From: a virus | Strand: one strand, 5' to 3' | Virus record (IMG/VR): IMGVR_UViG_3300022848_000063 | Coordinates: 1-25,118 of that record | DNA: 25,118 nucleotides | Shown: piece by piece, positions 13,963-18,845 of the stretch | Position numbering within the stretch: position 1 is the first letter of the stretch | How the letters are laid out: each line of letters begins with the position of its first letter | Notes under the pieces: generated by a model | Seen by the model: the letters and a program-made list of their open reading frames with translations, nothing else | What the model was told of the DNA's origin: nothing | Databases searched by the model: none | Translations under genes and position numbers: made by a program

Positions 13963-14752
13963 CTTGTTTTCCCGCTCCTATCGAGCCACTTTTTTGATAC
14001 TCTAAAAATTTTTCTTCTAATTTAATAAATGGTTTAATTTCTTTTTTTGTAATTTTTTTCCAATGTAAAGATGGTTGTCCAATTTTTTCTAAAAACCAAG
14101 ATAGCTTACTTGCATCTGCAAATCTAGAATTTATCATTTTTTGATGATGAAGATCACCTTCTTGATCAGGGTTCCCTTCTTTATAAATCCTTTCTTTAAA
14201 AGTATCATCATTATTGTTACCCGTGATGTCAGCTCTATCATGAAAAACATTTATATCAACTTCTTGCATTATATCTAACATGTAAGCAACCTCAGAGACC
14301 CATGCATCATTTTGACCATGCAAACTTAAATGATCTAAACATCTAAACCAATCGTAGGGAACTATAGGAAAGATACTATAAGGATGTCCAGTTTGTTCTT
14401 TGACTTTAAGAAGCTTGAATTGTCCATCAAATTTATTGATTTCTAAATCCCAATTTTTTGTTTGCATAATCGCATCATCATTAAAGAACATTATCCAATT
14501 GCCTTGGGCATAGGCTCCTAGAGCATTATTATACAAATGTAGATTTTCATAACCTTGTCTTGGAAATTTTATTACAGACCTAGCTGGATGTTTATCATCT
14601 TTTAAGAAATCTATTGTATCTTGATCGTCATCATCTACTCCATAAAGTAGTTGAATTTTTGAAGGATCAGAAGCATTATCTAATAATGATTCTACACATT
14701 TTTTTAATAAGGGTACCCTTTTCCTTGTAGGAAGCAAAATCGAAATAGACAT
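13901..14752 (-). CDS. Glycosyltransferase, GT-A family 2-like
   Basis: A 283-aa protein. The start MSISILLPTRKRVPLLKKCV (beta1 and nucleotide-binding loop), a DDDDQDT segment at residues about 40-46, and GNWIMFFNDDAIM at about 84-96 (DxD-like NDD metal motif) are typical of family 2 GT-A enzymes. It would transfer a sugar from a nucleotide donor. The acceptor cannot be read from sequence; host surface, virion protein or phage DNA are possible. It sits between the dinucleotide-purged island and terL, an unusual place for a sugar transferase, and overlaps terL by 62 nt. Confidence 0.75.
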   Translation of the reverse strand: MSISILLPTRKRVPLLKKCVESLLDNASDPSKIQLLYGVDDDDQDTIDFLKDDKHPARSVIKFPRQGYENLHLYNNALGAYAQGNWIMFFNDDAIMQTKNWDLEINKFDGQFKLLKVKEQTGHPYSIFPIVPYDWFRCLDHLSLHGQNDAWVSEVAYMLDIMQEVDINVFHDRADITGNNNDDTFKERIYKEGNPDQEGDLHHQKMINSRFADASKLSWFLEKIGQPSLHWKKITKKEIKPFIKLEEKFLEYQKSGSIGAGKQDARTSDQRKAKDSYRIIQKD

Positions 14753-14956
14753 ACCTATATTTAAGTCGTTTTAGATACTATAGAAACAAAAAAGTTTGCC
14801 CACCATCACCCCTATTCAGGTAAGTCTCCCTACATTGAATATCACCTAGTTCTTTTTTTATAAACTTATATAAAATTTTTTTTTTTTTTACACAAAAATT
14901 TATACACATTTAAGCCATTAATCACTATCTCTCTCTCTTTCTCTACTAAGAGTACA
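14753..14956. other. Intergenic stretch upstream of glycosyltransferase, no gene seen
   Basis: About 200 bp with ordinary CA/TG and CC/GG content, in contrast to the adjacent island. It holds a 14-T run (14876-14889), a CT-repeat tract near 14927-14943, and a G/C-rich patch near 14798-14831. No open frame or convincing promoter was found. Confidence 0.5.
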
Positions 14957-14977
14957 ATTCGCTTTTTAAACTTAATA

Positions 14978-14991
14978 TAATTAAAGTAAAT
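14978..14991 (-). repeat. Third, partial copy of island leader repeat
   Basis: In minus sense this is ATTTACTTTAATTA, identical to 14 bases of the 37-bp repeat at 15579-15615 and 15911-15947. It lies beyond the terminator near the island's left edge and might be a regulator site or remnant of a further leader. Confidence 0.5.
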
Positions 14992-15066
14992 TAAACTTAA
15001 TACGTTTTTTAAATCGCTTAGATTATTAGAGTAAGAAAAATTTTAGAGAAAAAAAGAATAAAAAAA

Positions 15067-15096
15067 AAGCGTCTATTAAATTAATAATAGACGCTT
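15067..15096 (-). terminator. Perfect intrinsic terminator of the island
   Basis: A 12-bp perfect stem (AAGCGTCTATTA with TAATAGACGCTT), a 6-nt loop, and in minus sense an immediate run of eight T (15061-15068). It starts 16 nt after the stop of the 126-aa gene. Its GC pairs are made only of GC, CG, GT and AC steps, so it obeys the island's rule. This is the most convincing terminator in the window. Confidence 0.88.
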
Positions 15097-15112
15097 AATT
15101 CTTTTAGTTAGA

Positions 15113-15493
15113 TTATAACGCTAATATTTTAGCTTCGAAGTATTTATTTAATTCGATAATCTCGTTAGATACTTTATTAGTTTTAAAAAAGATTTTATTA
15201 GAATTAGTAATATCTAATAATTCGTTTTTTAATTCTTTAGTTAAATAACTAGCTTTATCGATTATTAAATTAGCTTTTTTAAATCTTTTATTAGCTAAAG
15301 TATCGTAATCGATATCGATTTTTCTATAATCGTTATTAAACGCTTCTAGAATAGTAGTACTAAATTTAGCGTTCTCGTAAATATCGAACGATTTAGTATT
15401 ATTTCTTTTAGTATTAAATAAACGATATAATACTTTCGTATCTAAATCTTCTCGAAACGATAACGCTACTTTATTTTCTATTATTTTTTTCAT
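15113..15493 (-). CDS. 126-aa protein with 13-letter amino-acid alphabet, function unknown
   Basis: Starts MKKIIENKVALSFREDLDTK and ends NKYFEAKILAL. It contains no Gly, Pro, Trp, Cys, His or Gln, and Met only at position 1, exactly the residues whose codons need CA, TG, CC or GG. It is basic, soluble and predicted mostly helical with polar stretches (TKRNNTKSFDIYENAKFSTT). No family is recognised. TAA stop; no Shine-Dalgarno is possible, but AAGAAAG lies 12 nt before the ATG. It has its own promoter/hairpin leader and terminator. Conserved open frame despite the constraint implies selection. It could be the effector partner of the adjacent ribbon-helix-helix-like protein. Confidence 0.75.
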   Translation of the reverse strand: MKKIIENKVALSFREDLDTKVLYRLFNTKRNNTKSFDIYENAKFSTTILEAFNNDYRKIDIDYDTLANKRFKKANLIIDKASYLTKELKNELLDITNSNKIFFKTNKVSNEIIELNKYFEAKILAL

Positions 15494-15615
15494 CTTTTAT
15501 TCTCGCTTTCTTTTATTCTTTTAAAAACTCTTTTATTAATTAAAAGATTAATTTTTAAAAGATAATTATATTAAATACTATTTTTTAATTAAAGTAAATA
15601 GATAAAATTAAAATA
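15494..15615 (-). promoter_or_regulatory. Island leader 1: promoter plus 5' hairpin
   Basis: A 37-bp segment (15579-15615) is identical to 15911-15947. In minus sense it carries TTTACT (15598-15593), then 17 bp, then TTTAAT (15575-15570), a plausible sigma-70-like pair without TG or CA. Seven nt after the -10 begins an inverted repeat, TCTTTTAAAAA (15562-15552) with TTTTTAAAAGA (15527-15517), 24-nt loop, with a smaller nested palindrome. The layout is repeated in leader 2, so it is likely functional; the RNA would start with a hairpin. Confidence 0.65.
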
Positions 15616-15645
15616 ATTTATCTAGTTTAGAATAATTATAAACTA

Positions 15646-15828
15646 TTATTCTTCTATATTTTTAATAATTAAATCTAATAATTTAGATTTTTTTAAGTTA
15701 TTTTTAAAAGCTATTTTATCTAATTTAATATAACTTTCTTTAGATATATTTAGATTATAATATTTTCTAGTATAATCGTTAATAGTAGTATTTTTTAATT
15801 CTACTAAAAATTTTTCGTTTATTTTCAT
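15646..15828 (-). CDS. 60-aa ribbon-helix-helix-like protein, Gly-free
   Basis: Residues about 24-59 read YNLNISKESYIKLDKIAF then KNNLKKSKLLDLIIKNIEE, the spacing of a CopG/Arc-type ribbon-helix-helix domain: a short strand, helix A (ESYIKLDKIAF), a turn, and helix B (KSKLLDLIIKNI). The turn normally has Gly-x-Ser/Thr; here it is NNLKKS, consistent with the island's lack of Gly. Such proteins dimerise and bind short DNA repeats, often autoregulating. The repeated leader is the obvious candidate operator. The protein uses the same 13 residues as its neighbour. AAGAAAG is 10 nt before the ATG. DNA binding is inferred. Confidence 0.65.
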   Translation of the reverse strand: MKINEKFLVELKNTTINDYTRKYYNLNISKESYIKLDKIAFKNNLKKSKLLDLIIKNIEE

Positions 15829-15947
15829 CTTATTTCTTCTTTCTTATTTCTTTTAAAAACTCTCTTAATTATAAAAGATTTTATTTTTAAAAGATAATAG
15901 AATTATCTATTATTTTTTAATTAAAGTAAATAGATAAAATTAAAATA
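15829..15947 (-). promoter_or_regulatory. Island leader 2: promoter plus 5' hairpin
   Basis: Second copy of the leader. The 37-bp identical segment is 15911-15947. In minus sense it has TTTACT (15930-15925), 17 bp, GATAAT (15907-15902), then 7 nt, then TCTTTTAAAAA (15894-15884) pairing with TTTTTAAAAGA (15859-15849) across a 24-nt loop. Distances match leader 1 exactly. An extra AGATAAT/ATTATCT inverted repeat overlaps the -10. The 37-bp segment overlaps the end of the 24-aa gene. Confidence 0.65.
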
Positions 15948-16014
15948 TAATATAACTATAAATAAATAATAATAATAGAGTAAATAATAATTTTCTAAAA
16001 TAGTATATAAGCAT
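15940..16014 (-). CDS. 24-aa membrane peptide of the island
   Basis: ATG 16014-16012 is the third and last TG/CA in the island, which itself argues that this start is used. The peptide begins MLIYYFRKLLFTLLLLFI and ends YSYIIF: a short aromatic N-end, a basic RK pair, then a membrane span. It has the same length as the peptide at 22188-22262 and shares M1, L2, F6, R7, K8, F11, L15, Y19 and I22 with it. Trp4 and Met13 of the other copy are Tyr and Leu here, as the rule demands. AAGAAAG lies 9 nt upstream. It could be a toxin-like, holin-like or membrane-anchor peptide. Confidence 0.6.
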   Translation of the reverse strand: MLIYYFRKLLFTLLLLFIYSYIIF

Positions 16015-16110
16015 AATTTCTAACTTTCTTTTTAATTAATAAAATTAATTAATAATTTATTTTAAAAAAAAAAAAACGTTTTAATTCTTATTTTTAAATT
16101 TTAACGTACG

Positions 16111-16308
16111 GAATTGTTTAGAGCTTTTTCTAACAATTTTTTTATTATATTCTTGATCCTCGTTGCTCAATCTTGCGCCCTTGATCCACACTGATCCACT
16201 AGGCTCAAGCACACTTCAACAAGCCTCTTGACACAAGCAACTAGCATCAAGCCACACTTCAACAAGGCCGGCGGCGGCGTGTTATTGTATGTTGCGGATT
16301 ATATTATA
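16111..16308 (-). repeat. GC-richer direct-repeat region after terS, candidate packaging site
   Basis: Between the island and terS there is no convincing gene. Positions 16199-16225 and 16241-16269 are near-identical direct repeats (minus-sense core CTTGTTGAAGTGTG followed by CTTGA and ending CTAG), 42 bp apart. TGATCC occurs at 16154, 16182 and 16192, and GGCCGGCGGCGGCG at 16266-16279 is the most GC-rich run of the window. TGTATGTTG also occurs twice (16286, 16314). Location next to terS and unusual composition fit a pac/cos or structured RNA element. A 26-codon frame inside is considered incidental. Confidence 0.5.
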
Positions 16309-16758
16309 TTACTGTATGTTGTGTTCTTCTTCTATCTTGTCTAAGTATGTTTTCATCTCATCATCGTTCATCGCATCAAGTGTACTATGTTGTACTTCTT
16401 TCTTCTCAATCAAAAACCCTAACAACTGAGATTTTAATCTTATCGCATTGACCGCTGCAGAGTATTGTTTCTTGGCACAAGCATCTTTGTACACAACGTC
16501 AAGCTTAGCGACCTCTTGTGACACACTTTCTGATGTCAAGCGTCTAGCATCAACCCTTAATCTATCGATGAACTGGATAATCTTATCTTTCTTTAAGTTT
16601 CTGGCAGCTTGTACATGAGCAGAAGTTTCAGAGTAACCTGCGTCAACAGCACTGGTTCTTTTACCTTTTCCTTGTGCTATACCCTCACAAAACTTCCTTT
16701 CCATTGAGGTTAAGGTTGCTTCGTTAGTCTGATGGAGTTGGTCTATAGTTATCGCCAT
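16309..16758 (-). CDS. terS: Terminase small subunit
   Basis: A 149-aa protein with LTSMERKFCEGIAQGKGKRTSAVDAGYSE (shown in two parts here: LTSMERKFCEGIAQG and GKRTSAVDAGYSE) at residues about 16-46, a helix-turn-helix of the Terminase_2/terS type in which A-x-x-AGYS is the recognition-helix signature. A coiled-coil oligomerisation region follows (SESVSQEVAKLDVVYKDACA), then an acidic tail. It recognises the packaging start and recruits TerL. Separation from terL by the island and a glycosyltransferase is unusual. ATG 16758 has AGGAT upstream. Confidence 0.85.
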   Translation of the reverse strand: MAITIDQLHQTNEATLTSMERKFCEGIAQGKGKRTSAVDAGYSETSAHVQAARNLKKDKIIQFIDRLRVDARRLTSESVSQEVAKLDVVYKDACAKKQYSAAVNAIRLKSQLLGFLIEKKEVQHSTLDAMNDDEMKTYLDKIEEEHNIQ

Positions 16759-16767
16759 AATTATCCT

Positions 16768-16795
16768 ACTATAACGATTATTTTATGATTGTAAA
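16768..16795 (-). promoter_or_regulatory. Possible promoter of terS
   Basis: Minus sense TTTACA (16795-16790), 16 bp, TATAGT (16773-16768). The match is good, but the predicted RNA start would fall inside the ribosome site, so transcription may begin elsewhere. Confidence 0.3.
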
Positions 16796-17017
16796 TTAAA
16801 GATTATTCTCTTGAATGATCTTTTCTTCTATAAAATAATGGTCGTGATATTGTTTCCCATTATCAATAGTATATAGATAATAACTTCCTAAGGCGCTATC
16901 GTGTTCTAATTCGAATACACCTACCTTTTTATTATTATAGAAGATGTTTCCATCTTGTTCATCATATCCACACTTTTCTATTACTTTACCTTTTTTATTT
17001 TTAAGAATTAAACTCAT
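16796..17017 (-). CDS. Small phage protein, unknown function
   Basis: A 73-aa beta-rich protein (MSLILKNKKGKVIEKCGYDE, then GNIFYNNKKVGVFELEHDSA and YYLYTIDNGKQYHDHYF). It looks like a compact small barrel or meander with alternating hydrophobics. No family is recognised. It follows the 86-aa gene by 9 nt with a GGAG-type site (AGGAGACAACC before ATG), so it shares that promoter. Confidence 0.6.
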   Translation of the reverse strand: MSLILKNKKGKVIEKCGYDEQDGNIFYNNKKVGVFELEHDSALGSYYLYTIDNGKQYHDHYFIEEKIIQENNL

Positions 17018-17026
17018 GGTTGTCTC

Positions 17027-17287
17027 CTATATTATATTAATTTCTACTTCTTTGATTACGCATGTCTCACCAGTATTACTCTCTACGAAATCTCTGTGTT
17101 CTTCTGCTGATGCTTTATCTAAGAAAATAGAGATTGATTCATAACTCGAATTTACTCTGTTGAAATCTAAATTAAATCTACTAGGAAATGCCATGTAGGT
17201 TACTGGATCTTGACTGATTTTATCTTTAGGTCTAAAGTCTAAATTATTAACTATGTAGCCCCATACTTTCTTTTTAGAAATGTCCAT
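17027..17287 (-). CDS. Small phage protein, GYIV family member
   Basis: An 86-aa protein with a WGYIVNNLDF start and ends FLDKASAEEHRDFVE then ETCVIKEVEINI. The gene at 17674-18048 has the same frame: GYIVLKF near the N-terminus and SHKEAEGDAEWFSG then YGTIRKVTIKI. A strand, a helix with A-E-x-x-x-x-F and a final strand K-V/E-V-x-I suggest two paralogues. Function unknown. It is preceded by a full copy of the repeated promoter and leader. Confidence 0.6.
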   Translation of the reverse strand: MDISKKKVWGYIVNNLDFRPKDKISQDPVTYMAFPSRFNLDFNRVNSSYESISIFLDKASAEEHRDFVESNTGETCVIKEVEINII

Positions 17288-17324
17288 ACTTTCTCCTTTT
17301 TAGTTAGTTTTTAATTAATTTAAA

Positions 17325-17353
17325 AATATAGAATATTAACTTTTATTAAACAA
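17325..17353 (-). promoter_or_regulatory. Repeated promoter, copy at 17.3 kb
   Basis: Minus sense TTGTTT (17353-17348), 17 bp, TATATT (17330-17325), followed by the shared leader TTAATTAAAAACTAACTAAA and AAGGAG. Near-identical copies precede the genes at 17.6, 18.0 and 18.7 kb, which supports function. Confidence 0.7.
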
Positions 17354-17364
17354 TATTAATTATC

Positions 17365-17625
17365 TTAATTATTTTTAACTGTATGGTAAAAATGATAATA
17401 TATTATTTCATTGGCGTCTTGTTTACCTTTGAAAGCTATACTCGTTAAATATCTACCATCATAAAAATCTAAAATAGTAATATTTTCTGTTGAATCGTAG
17501 AAAATTTTACCAGAGGAATCTTCTTCTGAATTGGTAAATTTAGCTATTGGACTTTCTTTATCTATGTTGCTAGAATAAGTTTCTCCTAAACAAACATTTT
17601 TTAATTTTTCTATTAACTTTTTCAT
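17365..17625 (-). CDS. Small phage protein, unknown function
   Basis: An 86-aa protein starting MKKLIEKLKNVCLGETYSSN with a beta-rich second half (GKIFYDSTENITILDFYDGR, then YLTSIAFKGKQDANEIIYYH). No family is recognised. It has its own copy of the repeated promoter and leader and a strong AAGGAG site. The gap to the next gene holds another copy. Confidence 0.55.
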   Translation of the reverse strand: MKKLIEKLKNVCLGETYSSNIDKESPIAKFTNSEEDSSGKIFYDSTENITILDFYDGRYLTSIAFKGKQDANEIIYYHFYHTVKNN

Positions 17626-17662
17626 TTTAGTCTCCTTTTTAGTTATTTTTAATTAATTTAAA

Positions 17663-17691
17663 AATATAGATTATTAATCTTTGTTATACCA
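17663..17691 (-). promoter_or_regulatory. Repeated promoter, copy at 17.7 kb
   Basis: Minus sense -10 TATATT (17668-17663) with the shared leader downstream. The -35 is weaker (TGGTAT at 17 bp or TTGGTA at 18 bp) and lies in the last codons of the upstream gene. Confidence 0.55.
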
Positions 17692-18048
17692 AGATATTTC
17701 TTTTAATGTATCTTTATAAGCTTGATTATCCTCTGGATATTTACTTATTAAATTATTAAGTGTTTTTCTTTCGGACTCAATAGTGTTGTAAGTTTCTTCT
17801 TCTATTTTAATAGTGACTTTTCTAATAGTTCCGTAATCTTCGTTAGTGCGTCCAGAAAACCATTCTGCGTCACCTTCTGCTTCTTTATGTGAAGTGTATA
17901 TAGGAAGAATTTCTGGTCTTAAATTTTCTTTTTGATTGATATCCATTTCTGGTTTTAAGAAAATAGTTTCGTATAGTCTTTTAGGACTGTCAACTTTTTC
18001 CATATCTTTATCGTTAAATTTTAATACTATGTATCCAGTATATTCCAT
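17674..18048 (-). CDS. Phage protein, GYIV family member
   Basis: A 124-aa acidic protein. Residues 1-10 (MEYTGYIVLKF) and residues about 54-83 (SHKEAEGDAEWFSG, then YGTIRKVTIKI) parallel the 86-aa protein at 17027. A C-terminal helical extension (ESERKTLNNLISKYPEDNQA) is not in the paralogue. Function unknown; possibly a small modulator of host processes expressed early, inferred from the promoter-per-gene layout. Confidence 0.6.
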   Translation of the reverse strand: MEYTGYIVLKFNDKDMEKVDSPKRLYETIFLKPEMDINQKENLRPEILPIYTSHKEAEGDAEWFSGRTNEDYGTIRKVTIKIEEETYNTIESERKTLNNLISKYPEDNQAYKDTLKEISWYNKD

Positions 18049-18086
18049 TGTGCTCTCCTTTTTAGTTAGTTTTTAATTAATTTAAA

Positions 18087-18115
18087 AATATAGAATATTA
18101 ATTTTTGTTAAACAA
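18087..18115 (-). promoter_or_regulatory. Repeated promoter, copy at 18.1 kb
   Basis: Minus sense TTGTTT (18115-18110), 17 bp, TATATT (18092-18087), then the shared leader and AAGGAG before ATG 18048. It is almost identical over about 60 bp to the 17.3 kb copy. Confidence 0.7.
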
Positions 18116-18123
18116 TATAATTT

Positions 18124-18399
18124 TTAACTATAACTAGGAGGGTATTTAGGAAACGATTCAGGTGTTCCTCGATAATAAACATCTGCCATTAACCCGTACT
18201 CAAAAGAAGTAATTTTCTTACCAAACCTTTTATTAAACATTCTACAAGCCCTCAAAGCTTTTTTAATATCTTTAAATAGAGTTTTACCTTCCTTTACTCT
18301 ATCTCCAGCAGTAAAATACCAACCACCTTCTTCAGATCCTCCCTCTAATCTGTCTGTATAATAAACAGCTACTTTCCAGAACTTAACTTTTTTGGTCAT
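18124..18399 (-). CDS. Small conserved phage protein, unknown function
   Basis: A 91-aa basic protein: FWKVAVYYTDRLEGG, GWYFTAGDRVKEGKTLFKDI, and KALRACRMFNKRFGKKITSF. The alternation of strand, helix and strand with a small glycine hairpin resembles other small proteins in this cluster. No family name is known to me. An AAGGAG site is present, but its leader lacks the TATATT promoter, so it may be read from the genes upstream. Confidence 0.6.
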   Translation of the reverse strand: MTKKVKFWKVAVYYTDRLEGGSEEGGWYFTAGDRVKEGKTLFKDIKKALRACRMFNKRFGKKITSFEYGLMADVYYRGTPESFPKYPPSYS

Positions 18400-18417
18400 T
18401 TTCTTTCTCCTTTTTAG

Positions 18418-18585
18418 TTATATATTTTTTTTTAAATGATTTACTATTTTTGTAGTAAATTTAACTCCAAGATTTTTTAATCTTTTTTCTTCCGATTCTT
18501 CTTCTAAAGGAGTGCACAAGCAATACTCTACTTCTTTATCTTCATATGTTGTTTTATATAAGTTTTTTATCATTTTTTTTATCAT
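18418..18585 (-). CDS. 55-aa small phage protein
   Basis: Starts MIKKMIKNLYKTTYEDKEVE and continues YCLCTPLEEESEEKRLKNLG, ending HLKKNI. It contains a Cys-x-Cys pair. A second ATG at 18573 gives 51 aa. It begins 22 nt after the zinc-ribbon-like gene's stop, without a strong ribosome site. No family is recognised. Confidence 0.5.
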   Translation of the reverse strand: MIKKMIKNLYKTTYEDKEVEYCLCTPLEEESEEKRLKNLGVKFTTKIVNHLKKNI

Positions 18586-18607
18586 TATCTTGCTTTTTTT
18601 TAATTGT

Positions 18608-18772
18608 TTAATCTACACATTTTAAACATTCCGTTCCGTGCTCTGTATGTATTGCGTAAAAGTCTTTTGCCTCGGTAGTTTCTTCTGTGTATTCCTCACC
18701 GCAAGTAACACAAGTCCAACCGTCGGGATAAGCTTCTATTGCTTGATTTGCTTTTAGTTTTTCCAGTATCAT
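18608..18772 (-). CDS. 54-aa zinc-ribbon-like protein
   Basis: Begins MILEKLKANQAIEAYPDGWT, then CVTCGEEY and, 25 residues later, ECLKCVD. Two CxxC knuckles at residues 21-24 and 49-52 are the pattern of a small zinc ribbon, so DNA, RNA or protein binding is likely. It has a clear GGAG site and one of the best copies of the repeated promoter. Partner and role unknown. Confidence 0.65.
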   Translation of the reverse strand: MILEKLKANQAIEAYPDGWTCVTCGEEYTEETTEAKDFYAIHTEHGTECLKCVD

Positions 18773-18810
18773 TATGTTCTCCTTTTTAGTTAGTTTTTAA
18801 TTAATCTAAA

Positions 18811-18839
18811 AATATAGAATAGAAAATAAGGTTATACAA
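18811..18839 (-). promoter_or_regulatory. Repeated promoter, copy at 18.8 kb
   Basis: Minus sense TTGTAT (18839-18834), 17 bp, TATATT (18816-18811), followed by the shared leader with AAGGAG before ATG 18772. The -35 overlaps the region just before the stop of the upstream gene. Confidence 0.68.
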
Positions 18840-18845
18840 TATTTT

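Larger units (their letters stand above)
14957..16110. other. Dinucleotide-purged island (no CA/TG, no CC/GG except start codons)
   Basis: Read base by base, every C here is followed by T or G and every G is preceded by A or C. The only three CA dinucleotides are in CAT at 15491, 15826 and 16012, each the reverse complement of an ATG start. CG is common (about 30 occurrences), so this is not simply low GC. Edges are sharp: CA at 14955-14956 and GG at 16110-16111. The rule holds in coding, leader and terminator sequence and across codon boundaries, so it acts on DNA rather than on protein. A 7-bp inverted pair (ACAATTC at 14954-14960, GAATTGT at 16111-16117) brackets it. The origin and mechanism are unknown. 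Confidence 0.9.

Noticed and set aside
14876-14889. 14-T run (and the 15-T run near 22139-22153) as terminators
   Set aside because: No adjacent hairpin with GC pairs; treated as low-complexity tracts.
14957-16110. Explaining the island as ordinary AT-rich non-coding DNA
   Set aside because: CG is frequent and the terminator stem is GC-containing, while only CA/TG and CC/GG are missing; three frames have coordinated leaders and a terminator.
14957-16110. Recent one-off hypermutation such as repeat-induced point mutation or an APOBEC-like event
   Set aside because: Frames are intact and signals are coherent, which a single mutational burst would probably destroy; contexts also differ from classic CpA-only or preceding-C-dependent patterns. 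Slow action of a similar process remains possible.
16163-16246. A 26-codon frame in the repeat block after terS
   Set aside because: No ribosome site, made largely of direct-repeat sequence, and composition unlike phage genes.
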